Numbered from the stretch's first letter, positions 1 to 9,659 are shown. The stretch: 64,000 nt of DNA from Cytophaga aurantiaca DSM 3654 (GCF_000379725.1 NZ_KB903628.1:25700-89699), one strand, 5' to 3'. Notes: a model not told the origin generated them from the letters alone. Numbers and translations: made by a program.

Positions 1-1959
1 AGACCTTTATTGAAAGGTCCTAAGTTTACAGCAGAGCGCCCGGATTATAAAAAAACAAGTCCGATCTATACGCCAATCATTGACGCTAAAGGAAAAGCAA
101 AATACATTATTTCAGATCATAAAGTAGAAGCTGAATACGCAGAAAAAGATAAAACACTTTTCCCTCGTATGTACAGTCAGCAACCTGGCCATCCGGAACA
201 ATACAGGAGCTGGATGGGTTTCAGCAAAACTCACGTACCTACATTTGGTGAAAATCTCAGCTTTATGTTTACCTATCAAATGGGCCACATGTACTGGAGA
301 TATTTCTTATGGAACTTTGCAGGTCGTATGGGTGATGAGCAGGATTCATCTTGGTTAGGACCAAACAGCTGGTTCTCATTGGATGCCGAAACATCTCTTT
401 ATGCAAGTAAAGCACGCAATAACTTCTTCTTACTCCCATTGCTTGCTGGTATGCTAGGCTTAAGCTTTCAGGCATCCCGTGACTGGAAAAACGGAACCAT
501 TGTAGGGATCTTATTCTTCTTTACAGGTTTGGCAATTATTATTTATTTGAACCAGCCACCTACTGAACCACGCGAACGTGATTATACATTTGCGGCATCG
601 TTCTATGCCTTCTCTATCTGGATAGGCTTATCAGTTATGTTCTTCACCGATGCAATTGAAAAATACATTTTAAAGAACAAGACAATTGCTGCAACAGTAG
701 CTTCGTTACTTTTACTTTCTGTACCAACAATCATGGCATCTGAAGGTTGGGATGATCACGACAGAAGCAAACGTTATTATCAGGTTGAATCTGCTAAAAA
801 CTTATTGAACAGTTGCGAGAAAAATGCAATCCTGTTTACAGGTGGTGACAACGATACTTACCCATTATGGTATGCACAAGAAGTTGAAGGTGTACGTACA
901 GATGTACGTGTTTGTAATTTGAGTTTATTAAATACCGACTGGTATGTAAAACAAATGCAAAGTCAGGCATACTTTTCTGATTCGTTGCCTATTGGTTTAG
1001 CGCCTGAACAATACAGACAGGGAACAAACGACTATATTTATTTAGATGCTGAAGCATTCCAAAAAAATAAAAATGCAGTTATTAACTTACCAATCTTCCT
1101 TGACTTAGTTAAGAAGAAAGATAAAATGATCACACGTATTTACGATGGAAGTGAATTGATCGTATATCCTACTCAAAACTTTACATTACCTGTAGATACT
1201 GCGTATGTAAAAACATTGGGTATTGTTCCGAATCTTCCAAACGTGAGACTGGTTGAACATCTTGACTTTGTTGTTGAAGGCAGCGGAATGGATAAACGTA
1301 CATACGTTATCTTAAACATTCTTTCGAATAACAACTGGAAACGTCCTGTTTACTTTTCTTCTACATTATCTCCTTCTGATTATATAGGCTTACAACATTA
1401 CATGCAATTGGAAGGTATGGCATATCGCTTACTTCCTGCAGAAATGCCGATGGCAAGAGAAGGTTGGGTTAATTCAGAAATCATGAAAAATCGAATGATG
1501 AAATTTGAATTTACCAACCTGGAAGGTTCAAGCATTTTCTACGATGAAAACTACCAGCGTTTCACCATGAATACAAAAGGTCAGTACCATACGCTTGCGA
1601 GACAACTAATGGCGGAAGGAAAAGATGCGGAGGCAAAAGCTGCCATCCTATATTGCTTCAACAAAATCCAAAGTCCTGCCATTCCATATGATTATATCAA
1701 CTCATTAATGGTTGGTCAATTATTTACATTGGGAGAAAAAGATCTTGCATATAAATATGCAATGGATATCAAGAAATTTACGGAAGGTACGATCAAGTAT
1801 CTCAAAGCTGATAAAATACGCGAAACAAATAAAAAGCGTTCGAGCGCATATACCTTACAGGCATTAGCATCGGTACTCCAAGAAAATGGCTATAAAAAAG
1901 AAGCCGAAGAAATACAAAAGTTTCTGGTAGATTTGAATCTAACGAAAGAGCTTCAATAA
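1..1959 (+). CDS. DUF2723 family membrane protein, C-terminal part
   Basis: The reading frame is open from base 1, so the gene begins upstream of the window and only about 650 C-terminal residues are visible. Four hydrophobic segments lie between about 420 and 740, followed by a long soluble part. The block GGDNDTYPLWYAQEVEGVRT at about 840-900 is typical of DUF2723/TMEM260-type multi-pass proteins, which usually have about 1000 residues in Bacteroidota. The family is related to protein O-mannosyltransferases (GT-C fold), so a role in transferring sugar to exported proteins or lipids is an inference. The C-terminus is helical and rich in Lys/Glu. It ends 10 bases before a strong terminator. 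The TTG at 10 is not a likely start. Confidence 0.85.
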   Translation, partial: RPLLKGPKFTAERPDYKKTSPIYTPIIDAKGKAKYIISDHKVEAEYAEKDKTLFPRMYSQQPGHPEQYRSWMGFSKTHVPTFGENLSFMFTYQMGHMYWRYFLWNFAGRMGDEQDSSWLGPNSWFSLDAETSLYASKARNNFFLLPLLAGMLGLSFQASRDWKNGTIVGILFFFTGLAIIIYLNQPPTEPRERDYTFAASFYAFSIWIGLSVMFFTDAIEKYILKNKTIAATVASLLLLSVPTIMASEGWDDHDRSKRYYQVESAKNLLNSCEKNAILFTGGDNDTYPLWYAQEVEGVRTDVRVCNLSLLNTDWYVKQMQSQAYFSDSLPIGLAPEQYRQGTNDYIYLDAEAFQKNKNAVINLPIFLDLVKKKDKMITRIYDGSELIVYPTQNFTLPVDTAYVKTLGIVPNLPNVRLVEHLDFVVEGSGMDKRTYVILNILSNNNWKRPVYFSSTLSPSDYIGLQHYMQLEGMAYRLLPAEMPMAREGWVNSEIMKNRMMKFEFTNLEGSSIFYDENYQRFTMNTKGQYHTLARQLMAEGKDAEAKAAILYCFNKIQSPAIPYDYINSLMVGQLFTLGEKDLAYKYAMDIKKFTEGTIKYLKADKIRETNKKRSSAYTLQALASVLQENGYKKEAEEIQKFLVDLNLTKELQ

Positions 1960-1963
1960 AAAT

Positions 1964-1997
1964 AAAAAGTCCTCCCGATAACTCAGGAGGACTTTTT
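1964..1997 (+). terminator. Intrinsic terminator after the DUF2723 gene
   Basis: Perfect 12-bp inverted repeat AAAAAGTCCTCC / GGAGGACTTTTT with a 10-base loop, ending in a T run, 4 bases after the stop codon of the upstream gene. Confidence 0.9.
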
Positions 1998-2068
1998 ATT
2001 CCTTTAACAAACTGAATACACTCAGTCTACCCAATACCTAACATGCTGTTACATGCAGCATACCCAAC

Positions 2069-2866
2069 ATGGAAAAAAACTATCCAAGAAAAAACTTTTC
2101 TTCATTCGATGAAAATAAACCGGCCAACGACAAAGATGTGATCTTTGGTATTCGTCCGGTGATGGAAGCATTAGAAGCGGGAAAAGAAATTGATAAGATT
2201 TTAATTCAACGAAACATTGAGTTAGCAGTCGTTCAGGAATTATTTGAACTTGCCAATCGCTATAAAGTACCTGTTATAAAAGTGCCTGTTGAAAAACTGG
2301 ATCGGGTAACACGCAAAAATCATCAGGGGATCATCTGTTATTTATCTGCGATCAACTTTGCCTCACTGGATAACATTGTTTCAGCATGTTTTGAAAATGG
2401 AAAAAACCCATTGCTTGTTATGCTGGATCGTGTAACAGATGTTCGTAACTTCGGTGCGGTTGCTCGTAGTGCAGAGTGTTTGGGTGTTGATGCAATGATT
2501 GTTCCGGCACGCGGTGCAGCTCAATTAAACAGCGATGCTGTAAAAACATCTGCGGGTGCTTTGTACCACATTCCTGTGTGTAGAGTCGATCATTTGATTG
2601 ATACGGTAAAATACTTAAAGCAGTGTGGCTTAAAAGTTATAGCGTGTTCAGAAAAAGCGAGCGTTAATGTGTATGACGAAGATCTAACGGATCCATGTGT
2701 GATCTTAATGGGCAGCGAAGAAGACGGTATCAGTCAGGATTTATTACGTTATGCAGACGCACACGTAACCATCCCTATGAGCGGACACATCAACTCACTA
2801 AACGTATCTGTTGCTACAGGCATGATCTTATCTGAAGTGACTAGACAGCGATTGATAAAGAAATAA
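2069..2866 (+). CDS. rlmB: 23S rRNA (guanosine-2'-O-)-methyltransferase RlmB (SpoU/TrmH family)
   Basis: A 265-residue SPOUT-fold RNA 2'-O-methyltransferase that uses S-adenosylmethionine. The N-terminal 95 residues form the substrate-binding domain typical of RlmB (starting around VIFGIRPVMEAL). The catalytic domain carries all three SpoU motifs: LDRVTDVRNFGAVARSAE with its conserved Asn and Arg, ILMGSEEDGIS, and IPMSGHINSLNVSVATG near the C-terminus. The length is normal for RlmB/TrmH group 3. A family member could modify tRNA instead, but the N-terminal domain favours 23S rRNA G2251. It stands alone between two terminators. Confidence 0.92.
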   Translation: MEKNYPRKNFSSFDENKPANDKDVIFGIRPVMEALEAGKEIDKILIQRNIELAVVQELFELANRYKVPVIKVPVEKLDRVTRKNHQGIICYLSAINFASLDNIVSACFENGKNPLLVMLDRVTDVRNFGAVARSAECLGVDAMIVPARGAAQLNSDAVKTSAGALYHIPVCRVDHLIDTVKYLKQCGLKVIACSEKASVNVYDEDLTDPCVILMGSEEDGISQDLLRYADAHVTIPMSGHINSLNVSVATGMILSEVTRQRLIKK

Positions 2867-2881
2867 TATTTTATATGTTGA

Positions 2882-2930
2882 GGGATTAAAGAACGCTTGT
2901 ATATATACATGTTTTTTAATCCCATCTTTT
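2882..2930 (+). terminator. Probable terminator after rlmB
   Basis: GGGATTAAA pairs with TTTAATCCC across about 24 bases that hold a second palindrome (TGTATATATACA). The right arm is followed by ATCTTTTTAT, a weak T run. It starts 15 bases after the rlmB stop. Confidence 0.6.
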
Positions 2931-3017
2931 TATGTTTTTATATCATTGAGAAGTAGACCCATAGTCCTTGTTGAATTATTGATATTATTTTTATAAAACC
3001 CACACCAATATTAAGTC

Positions 3018-4142
3018 ATGAAATCAAAAGAAGACATCATAAAAGAAATTGTAAAGCTGCTGCAGCAGAATTACTTTACACCAGAAATTAAAAAGCTCTT
3101 ATTGAATCAAGGTTATTCAGAGAATGAAATTCCTGCACTTATTGAAGAAGCCCGCAAAATCCATCAAGCGAAAAAAGATAAAACAAGACGCTACATTTTT
3201 ATTGGACTAACAGTTTTAGCTTTCCTTCTTTTCTTCTTCGTTCTTCCAATTGAATTTGTAGAAAACTCACCAAAAATTATTTCAATTATTGAGACAGTCA
3301 TTTTGGTTGTATTAATAGTTCAGTCGATTTGTAATTTTAGAAATTTTGAAGAATTAAATCCTCCCAAACAACCCGTAGGAAAATTTCAAAGTCCGGTAGA
3401 AGATTGGCGCCTATCAACTGGCGTTATAGTAGGAGCTGTTATATCCGTTTTTGTTCTACTCTTCATTTTTATCTCTGTTCACGATTCTAAAATAAAATCT
3501 GAATTGAAAGAATATGGAGTTATCGTAAAGGGGACCGTAATAAATGGAAGTTCAACCAAAATAAAACGTAGTACCACATATGATGTCAACGTAAGCTTTC
3601 ATACGCTAACAAACGAATCACTTATTGTAAATAAAAATGTTTCGGCCGCTGAATTTCAAAACTTATACGAAGGCGCTGAAATTGACATTATTTATTCCTC
3701 CAGAAAACCTTCCATTGTAGAATTGTTATTAAGTGAATCTACCATTAAAGATTACATGAATACAGAAGAACGGGAAACTACACTGGACGATTTAATAACT
3801 CTTTTGTCTTTTGAAACAAATGAAAAGGCAGGTGCATTTTTAAATAAAATATCTTATGGTTGGACCTACGATTCAAACGAGGCAATCTGGTCTAATGAAC
3901 GCAAATCGATTGCAATAAAACTAGAGCCTAAAGTCGCGCTGATGAGTTCCAATTCCAGTGGATTATTTTTTTCGAATGTATATATGAAGTCGGATGAATT
4001 ATTAAATGATATGAAATTCAAAAAGATCCCGTCAGACGATACTCAAGTAAAATCCTACGAGTCGGACAAATACAGAATTACTTTCACCCGACAGATAGAT
4101 AATGCTTCAATGTATGTCATTACTCATATTGTTAAAAAATAA
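3018..4142 (+). CDS. Three-TM membrane protein with a DUF3592-like domain
   Basis: A 374-residue protein with a soluble helical N-terminus (1-57), transmembrane segments at about 59-80, 88-107 and 133-154, and a C-terminal soluble part. Residues about 165-235 (VKGTVIN, then YDVNVSFHT, then LYEGAEIDIIYSSRKPS) look like the small beta domain of DUF3592 proteins, which have no assigned function. The last 120 residues are unrecognised. No enzymatic motif is visible. It is a single gene with its own terminator. The DUF3592 assignment is by eye and tentative. Confidence 0.75.
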   Translation: MKSKEDIIKEIVKLLQQNYFTPEIKKLLLNQGYSENEIPALIEEARKIHQAKKDKTRRYIFIGLTVLAFLLFFFVLPIEFVENSPKIISIIETVILVVLIVQSICNFRNFEELNPPKQPVGKFQSPVEDWRLSTGVIVGAVISVFVLLFIFISVHDSKIKSELKEYGVIVKGTVINGSSTKIKRSTTYDVNVSFHTLTNESLIVNKNVSAAEFQNLYEGAEIDIIYSSRKPSIVELLLSESTIKDYMNTEERETTLDDLITLLSFETNEKAGAFLNKISYGWTYDSNEAIWSNERKSIAIKLEPKVALMSSNSSGLFFSNVYMKSDELLNDMKFKKIPSDDTQVKSYESDKYRITFTRQIDNASMYVITHIVKK

Positions 4143-4166
4143 CATTCTGATTCAAATAAGATCTTT

Positions 4167-4196
4167 AAAAATCACGTCAACAGCGTGATTTTTTTT
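4167..4196 (+). terminator. Intrinsic terminator
   Basis: AAAAATCACG pairs with CGTGATTTTT around a 7-base loop and is followed by further T residues. It lies about 25 bases after the preceding gene. Confidence 0.88.
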
Positions 4197-4293
4197 ATGC
4201 TTACATGCATACTTTCACACCTTAGAAATTAAAAAATATATTCTAAATTTACAGCTTCTTTTAAACACACGGATCTTTTAAATTGCTTTTGTT

Positions 4294-4818
4294 ATGGACA
4301 TTGTTGAGTACTTATTATTCATACCTTTATTAATCTATGGTATCGCATTGAGCGATCTGTTCGGGCAATGGAAACACTTTATGGATTCGTCCTCCTGGTA
4401 TACGCCATACCTCATTACATTGATCATGGTTACCGAGATAGGCGTTCACAATGTATTTGTCTTTTTTCAGTTTTCACCGGAATTAAGTAACATTACCTAT
4501 TTTGCTTATTGGTTATACCTCTTCCCTCCGCTTGTTTTTTTATTGATGGTAAATTGTCTTACACACGTGGATGACTATTCTGATACGGAAACTTTTTTCA
4601 CCGCCAGAATTAAGCCGATCTTTCTTTTATTAGCTGCCTTTATAAGCATGCATTTTATGCCCTTCATTCATTTTGATAATCACATCTGGTTACCCAGATT
4701 ACTAGCCATTGTCTTTTGTACCATCTATGCTTTCTGGCCAAAAAATTTCGTTTTTTATGCATTGGTTGGTGTATGGCTATTTTCAATTATTACACGATTT
4801 TACATCATATATAAATAG
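4294..4818 (+). CDS. Small multi-pass membrane protein of unknown function
   Basis: A 174-residue hydrophobic protein with about five predicted membrane helices (residues near 3-20, 38-58, 66-86, 107-125 and 132-172). His residues cluster in the loops (MHFMPFIHFDNH). No family motif is recognised, so no function is assigned. It is monocistronic, with a terminator on each side. Comparable short five-TM proteins are common and uncharacterised in Cytophagales. Confidence 0.75.
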   Translation: MDIVEYLLFIPLLIYGIALSDLFGQWKHFMDSSSWYTPYLITLIMVTEIGVHNVFVFFQFSPELSNITYFAYWLYLFPPLVFLLMVNCLTHVDDYSDTETFFTARIKPIFLLLAAFISMHFMPFIHFDNHIWLPRLLAIVFCTIYAFWPKNFVFYALVGVWLFSIITRFYIIYK

Positions 4819-4841
4819 TTTACAATTCATTAATCTAATCT

Positions 4842-4876
4842 AAAAGCCTGATGTGCATGCGTATCAGGCTTTTTTT
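4842..4876 (+). terminator. Intrinsic terminator
   Basis: AAAAGCCTGAT pairs with ATCAGGCTTTT and runs into a T tract, 24 bases after the stop of the small membrane protein gene. Confidence 0.9.
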
Positions 4877-4965
4877 GTATTCTATTCTATTCATTTTCTA
4901 TTTTTTTACTATCTTCAACGGATGTATATTTAAGCAAAGGAATCAAAACATAACACGTTACACAG

Positions 4966-5613
4966 ATGGAATACGCAGAAATATTTGAGAACAACCGCAA
5001 ATGGATTGCTGAAAAAAGCGGGAGTGATAAAGATTTTTTCAAACACTTAGCTGAAGGTCAAAATCCCGAATATTTATTTATTGGATGCAGCGATAGCCGT
5101 GTGACCGCAGAAGAAATTATGGGCGCAACACCAGGTGATGTTTTTGTACACAGAAACATTGCAAACCTGGTACCCAACAACGACATCAACTCTGCAAGTG
5201 TTGTAGTATATGCTGTAGAACATTTAAAAGTAAAACATGTTGTTGTTTGCGGACATTATTTATGCGGCGGCGTTAAGGCTGCTATGCAAAGTAGAGACCT
5301 TGGAATTATGAACCCATGGCTGCGTACCATCCGCGATGTGTATCGCCTGCATAAAGATGAACTGAACGCGATTAAAGACGAAGACGCGCGCTATGACAGA
5401 TTGGTTGAACTGAATGTAGAAGAGCAATGTATCAACGTTATTAAAATGGCTGTTTGGCAAAAACGTTTTTTAACAGAAGGTGCTCCGCAGGTACACGGTT
5501 GGGTATTTGATATGAAGTCAGGTAAATTAATTGATCTGAAAATCGATTTCCAAAAAATACTTTCTTCTATTCGTGAGATCTACGACTTAGGAACTTCTAC
5601 GGAGAATTTATAA
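4966..5613 (+). CDS. can: Beta-class carbonic anhydrase
   Basis: A 215-residue zinc enzyme that interconverts CO2 and bicarbonate in the cytoplasm. The zinc site is intact: Cys41 (GCSDSR), Asp43 and Arg45 (the Asp-Arg dyad), then His97 and Cys100 in CGHYLCGG. HRNIAN at about 62-67 and the helical C-terminus with MAVWQKRF and VHGWVFD are standard for bacterial beta-CAs of this length. It lies alone between a terminator and a converging gene, and ends about 20 bases before a long shared hairpin. It probably supplies bicarbonate for carboxylation reactions. Confidence 0.95.
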   Translation: MEYAEIFENNRKWIAEKSGSDKDFFKHLAEGQNPEYLFIGCSDSRVTAEEIMGATPGDVFVHRNIANLVPNNDINSASVVVYAVEHLKVKHVVVCGHYLCGGVKAAMQSRDLGIMNPWLRTIRDVYRLHKDELNAIKDEDARYDRLVELNVEEQCINVIKMAVWQKRFLTEGAPQVHGWVFDMKSGKLIDLKIDFQKILSSIREIYDLGTSTENL

Positions 5614-5632
5614 GATCTGCTATATGAATATT

Positions 5633-5680
5633 ATTGCTCTAATCATTGGGGATGATACTCCAATGATTAGAGCAATTTAT
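5633..5680. terminator. Long hairpin between converging genes
   Basis: A perfect 17-bp stem (left arm 5633-5649, right arm 5660-5676) with a 10-base loop. On the plus strand it is followed by TTATT. The right arm contains the stop codon of the minus-strand gene (5667-5669), so it can act as a terminator for the carbonic anhydrase gene and as a 3' end structure for the opposite gene. Confidence 0.75.
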
Positions 5681-7409
5681 TGTAAATGCTATACATGATT
5701 GTTGCCTTCTCTAATTGTATCGGCTGATCAAACAAGCCGTAATAATAAATTTCAAACAAAGCCAATGCGCATAGTTTTGAATTGTCCTCTCTTACTCCCG
5801 TCTTTAAAAATTCAATACCTTCTATATTTTTTTTATAATAAAACGCCAATTGCGCCATAGCATAATAATTGCCGGTTAGGTACATTGTTTCTTCCATATC
5901 TTTTTGATCGGATACTCCTCCCATATTTTCACCATCCAAATAAAAATTATCGTTATTGTCTATTGGAAAATATTTAATGGCACTCCCAGGCATTGAATCT
6001 AACGGCAAAAACATTTCCTGACTTAGCACATTACTTTCTTTTGCCTGATTGTATTCTGCAGGATATTCATTGTCTTCACCTATTTGATCTAGATCAATAA
6101 CTATAACTGAATTTTGATCTTCGATCACGTTGTTTTGATCTCGTACATGAATAATTCCATTCTTATTCGATCCTTTTATTATCACACGTTGATTACTATT
6201 AATCCGTAATGTTTTAACATTATCGTTTATGATTTTCAAATTATTATTTACTCCATCAAACTCAATTGTTGTGGAAGAATTTATGTCTTCCTGAGACGAA
6301 TTATTGGTTGACTCAACAGTTAACGTATTCCCATTAAAACCATTTCCTATTGCACGGCTTTCTGTAAATGTTTTATCAATAAAATTCTCTGCTGTAACCG
6401 GCGCTTCCTTTATAGACAAGGTATCTTTAGCAAACAATAAGGTATCCTGTTTGTGTACAGAGATAGTTGTTTTTTTATTCGATAAATATGCTTGTTGAAT
6501 TTTTTCCTGAGTGGATCGTATCAGCACAATTGCATAATCATAACCCAGCTTTGCTTGTTTAACTTCTCCTAGAAAACCAAAATCAGCTTTCACTTCATTC
6601 CCATTTCCCCAGATAACAATTTTATTTTTTTCTGTTACAACTAAACTTGTATTTGCTTTCGCTTCAATCTGTTTTATTGGCTCGTCTATTACAGGCAACA
6701 AGCATTGTCCGTAGCTGTTATCGCCCCAGACATATACATTTTTCAACTCATCTAAGGCAAGTACATGATTGTTCCCTGAAACAATTTTAACGGGTTTGGA
6801 TTTAAATACCGGAATGTGTTTTTGTCCTTTCTCATTACTCCCCCAAACAAACACTTTATCTTTAATATTTATAAATGCAATATGCTGCTTCCCCACAGAC
6901 GCAGTTTTAACACCATATGTTTTTAATGGAATATTTAAATTTTGTACAGAACGTCCAGGCCCCCATGCATACATGATATTCTTTTTAGATAAAGCAGTAG
7001 ATAAATTATTGCCTGCTCTGATTTCTACAATGCGTTTTAATCCACTTGGATAAAATGCATCAATGCTCGGGGTAATAAAATATTGATTTAACGTACTGTC
7101 ACTTTTGTATAAAATTACGGTATGAATATCACCGATAGCCAAGGAGCGTACATCTGAATCAATGGTCATTGGCATTAACCAAGGGATCGACTGGTCTATG
7201 CTCGTTGTTAATTTCCCATTTACATCTACCAGCGAATAATGAAACATACCCGCACTTATGGATACAATTTCTTTTTCTAAAACAGGAGATTGGATTATTG
7301 ATTTTCCAAGCGGAATAAAAATTAATGTGTCTTTATATACAGGTGCAGTTTGAGAAAAGCTTAAACTTAGTCCAAAGAAAAAGCAAATGATGGAGGAGAT
7401 GTACTTCAT
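5667..7409 (-). CDS. Exported RCC1-repeat protein with DUF3060-like and Sel1-like parts
   Basis: A 580-residue protein with an N-terminal signal peptide (cleavage near FSQ-TAP). Residues about 50-290 hold at least four RCC1-type beta-propeller blades, seen as MYAWGPG (147), VFVWGSNEKGQ (187), VYVWGDNSYGQ (226) and IVIWGNGNE (265). A middle region (about 370-460) is rich in short Asn-containing beta strands (VNNNLKII, NNVIEDQNSVIV), as in DUF3060 repeats. The C-terminal 70 residues look like Sel1/TPR helices. Export suggests a periplasmic or surface role in protein interaction. No catalytic motif is present. No partner gene is adjacent in the same direction. Confidence 0.75.
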   Translation of the reverse strand: MKYISSIICFFFGLSLSFSQTAPVYKDTLIFIPLGKSIIQSPVLEKEIVSISAGMFHYSLVDVNGKLTTSIDQSIPWLMPMTIDSDVRSLAIGDIHTVILYKSDSTLNQYFITPSIDAFYPSGLKRIVEIRAGNNLSTALSKKNIMYAWGPGRSVQNLNIPLKTYGVKTASVGKQHIAFINIKDKVFVWGSNEKGQKHIPVFKSKPVKIVSGNNHVLALDELKNVYVWGDNSYGQCLLPVIDEPIKQIEAKANTSLVVTEKNKIVIWGNGNEVKADFGFLGEVKQAKLGYDYAIVLIRSTQEKIQQAYLSNKKTTISVHKQDTLLFAKDTLSIKEAPVTAENFIDKTFTESRAIGNGFNGNTLTVESTNNSSQEDINSSTTIEFDGVNNNLKIINDNVKTLRINSNQRVIIKGSNKNGIIHVRDQNNVIEDQNSVIVIDLDQIGEDNEYPAEYNQAKESNVLSQEMFLPLDSMPGSAIKYFPIDNNDNFYLDGENMGGVSDQKDMEETMYLTGNYYAMAQLAFYYKKNIEGIEFLKTGVREDNSKLCALALFEIYYYGLFDQPIQLEKATIMYSIYNKLL

Positions 7410-7545
7410 GAAACAAATATGTGACCTATTAGCTTAAAAGAAAATACTAAAATGTAGTGGTTTTCAGTTTTACCGCAAGAATATTAATAATAATATTGAT
7501 TATCAAGGAGAAACGATCCCCTAAGAATACTTTTCCTTGGATTTA

Positions 7546-7580
7546 TTGCCTTTTCAGAATCCAATCGTATCTTTACGATT
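7546..7580 (+). promoter_or_regulatory. Candidate promoter with ArsR-type operator
   Basis: TTG at 7546-7548 and TATCTTTA at 7568-7575 are 19 bases apart and resemble the Bacteroidota -33/-7 pattern (TTTG, TAnnTTTG). The -7 box sits inside a perfect inverted repeat, AATCGT-atcttt-ACGATT (7563-7580), which has the ATCG-N8-CGAT shape of ArsR/SmtB operators. It ends 18 bases before the arsR start, so autoregulation is likely by inference. Confidence 0.55.
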
Positions 7581-7597
7581 AGATAATTTACATCCGC

Positions 7598-7915
7598 ATG
7601 CCTGTTATTAAAGAACAAAACTTAACTTCGGAAGAAGAACAGCTGGTACAGATTGCGAAAGCTCTCTCCCACCCGGCCCGGATTTCGATCTTAAAATTGA
7701 TGCTGGACAAAAATACTTGTTTTTGCGGAGAGTTGACAGAAGAGATTGGTTTATCTCAATCTACTATATCGCAGCACATAAAAGCATTGAAGGAAGCGGG
7801 TTTAATATACGGCAAAGATGAAGGTCCCCGTACGTGCTACTGCATAGATGTAGCGAACTGGGGAAAAGCACAACTGCTATTTCAGAATTATTTTAACACA
7901 TTAAATGAATTATAA
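7598..7915 (+). CDS. ArsR/SmtB family transcriptional regulator
   Basis: A 105-residue winged-helix repressor. The helix-turn-helix is LTEEIGLSQSTISQHIKALK (about 48-67), followed by the wing (IYGKDEGPRTCYCID). A TCFCGEL motif just before the recognition helix has the CxC arrangement used by ArsR proteins to bind As(III) or other soft metals, and another Cys pair lies at CYC in the wing. The gene is 15 bases upstream of a GAPN-type dehydrogenase and almost certainly co-transcribed with it. A candidate operator overlaps its promoter. The inducer (arsenic, another metal or none) cannot be read from the sequence. Confidence 0.9.
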   Translation: MPVIKEQNLTSEEEQLVQIAKALSHPARISILKLMLDKNTCFCGELTEEIGLSQSTISQHIKALKEAGLIYGKDEGPRTCYCIDVANWGKAQLLFQNYFNTLNEL

Positions 7916-7930
7916 TTAATATTTTATACT

Positions 7931-9568
7931 ATGAGTACAATAGAAGTTGTAAACGAAAAACTGGCAGCTATCTTCCCTAAAGAGGCGGACATTCCTGCTG
8001 AGTATGCGTATGGAGAGCCTGTACATCAAAAAGAATATCTGGTAAACGGAGAAATAAAAATCTGGAACGGTCCGGTGCAGGATATATATTCACCTGTATG
8101 CGTACAGACAGCAAATGGTACTGAACAAAAGTTATTGGGCTCAACTCCGTTACTTACAGAAGTTGAAGCAACAGATGCATTAAATGCAGCAACTGCAGCT
8201 TACAAAAATGGCACAGGTGAATGGCCTACCATGGCAGTAGAAGACAGAATCCGCGCGATGAACAACTTCGTAAAAGCGATGAAGTCTAAGCGTACAGAAG
8301 TTGTTAAAACGTTGATGTGGGAGATTGGTAAAAATATCTCTGATTCTGAAAAAGAGTTTGACCGTACCGTTGAATACATTCTTGATACGATTGAATCGTA
8401 CAAAAAATTAGATCGCAATTCTTCGAACTTCCAATTCGAACAAGGAATCATTGGAAAAATAAGACGTAGTCCACTTGGTGTAGTGCTTTGTATGGGACCA
8501 TACAACTATCCATTGAACGAAACATTTACAACGTTAATACCGGCATTGATCATGGGTAACACCGTGGTATTTAAGCCTGCAAAAATTGGTGTATTGTTAC
8601 ACCGTCCATTGTTAGAGGCCTTCAGAGATTCATTCCCTAAAGGAGTTATCAATGTAGTATTCGGCCGTGGTAGAGCAACTGTTGGACCATTGATGAGCAC
8701 AGGCAAAATTGATGTGCTTGCATTTATTGGTACAAGTAAGTCTGCTAACATTATGAAAATGCAGCACCCAAGACCAAACCGTTTACGTTCTGTATTGGCA
8801 CTTGAAGCAAAAAATCCTGCGATCGTTTTAAATCATGCTGATCTTGATTTAGCTGTTAAAGAATGTGTGTTGGGTTCGCTTTCATACAATGGTCAACGTT
8901 GTACGGCATTAAAAATCATCTTCGTTCAAAAGAATGTTGTTGACACGTTCATCAATAAATTTGTAAAAGAAGTTGAAGCGTTGAAATGGGGCATGCCTTG
9001 GGAAAAAGGCGTTCAGATCACACCATTACCTGAACCTGAGAAACCAGGTCTGTTAAAAGAATTGATTGAAGATGCTGAAGCAAACGGCGCAAAAGTGATC
9101 AATGCAGGCGGTGGCTCTATCGAACATACATTCTATGCACCTGCAATTGTATATCCGGTAAACAACAAAATGAAATTGTATTACGAAGAACAATTCGGAC
9201 CTGTAGTACCAATCGTAGCGTACGACAAAGTTGAAGAAGTTATTCAATACATGGTTGAATCGAACTACGGTCAGCAGGCAAGTATCTTCGGAACAGATAA
9301 CGATGAAATGGCAACGTTGATTGATAACTTAGTAAATCAGGTTTGTCGTTTGAACATAAACAGCCAGTGCCAACGCGGACCGGATGTGTATCCATTCACA
9401 GGTAGAAAAGATTCGGGTGAAGGAACACTTTCAGTTGCTGATGCGTTACGTACATTCAGTATCCGTTCTATGGTTGCTGCGAAAGAAATAGATGTAAACA
9501 AAGAGATGCTTACAGACATCATCAAAGAACGTTCGTCCAAATTCCTTTCTACAGATTTTATATTCTAA
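7931..9568 (+). CDS. gapN: NADP-dependent non-phosphorylating glyceraldehyde-3-phosphate dehydrogenase (ALDH superfamily)
   Basis: A 545-residue aldehyde dehydrogenase. The catalytic Cys is at 324 (NGQRCTA), the general-base Glu at 292 (LALEAKNP, the usual ELGGK site), and the oxyanion Asn at 192 (GPYNYPLN). The C-terminal block [20 protein letters not shown] is characteristic of GAPN enzymes, which oxidise glyceraldehyde-3-phosphate directly to 3-phosphoglycerate with NADP and no phosphate. A loosely related ALDH substrate is possible but this block makes GAPN likely. The gene follows an arsR gene by 15 bases. It ends about 25 bases before a strong terminator. Confidence 0.85.
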   Translation: MSTIEVVNEKLAAIFPKEADIPAEYAYGEPVHQKEYLVNGEIKIWNGPVQDIYSPVCVQTANGTEQKLLGSTPLLTEVEATDALNAATAAYKNGTGEWPTMAVEDRIRAMNNFVKAMKSKRTEVVKTLMWEIGKNISDSEKEFDRTVEYILDTIESYKKLDRNSSNFQFEQGIIGKIRRSPLGVVLCMGPYNYPLNETFTTLIPALIMGNTVVFKPAKIGVLLHRPLLEAFRDSFPKGVINVVFGRGRATVGPLMSTGKIDVLAFIGTSKSANIMKMQHPRPNRLRSVLALEAKNPAIVLNHADLDLAVKECVLGSLSYNGQRCTALKIIFVQKNVVDTFINKFVKEVEALKWGMPWEKGVQITPLPEPEKPGLLKELIEDAEANGAKVINAGGGSIEHTFYAPAIVYPVNNKMKLYYEEQFGPVVPIVAYDKVEEVIQYMVESNYGQQASIFGTDNDEMATLIDNLVNQVCRLNINSQCQRGPDVYPFTGRKDSGEGTLSVADALRTFSIRSMVAAKEIDVNKEMLTDIIKERSSKFLSTDFIF

Positions 9569-9593
9569 GAAGAGAATTCAGATTTCATATAAT

Positions 9594-9639
9594 AAAAAAA
9601 TGCCTCATCCCGATAGCTATCCGGATGAGGCATTTTTTT
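9594..9639 (+). terminator. Intrinsic terminator after gapN
   Basis: AAAAAAATGCCTCATCC pairs with GGATGAGGCATTTTTTT, a 17-bp stem with a 12-base loop ending in a T run, 26 bases after the gapN stop. Its A run also makes it usable from the other strand, where manC converges. Confidence 0.92.
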
Positions 9640-9659
9640 ATTATATGTGATAGATAACA

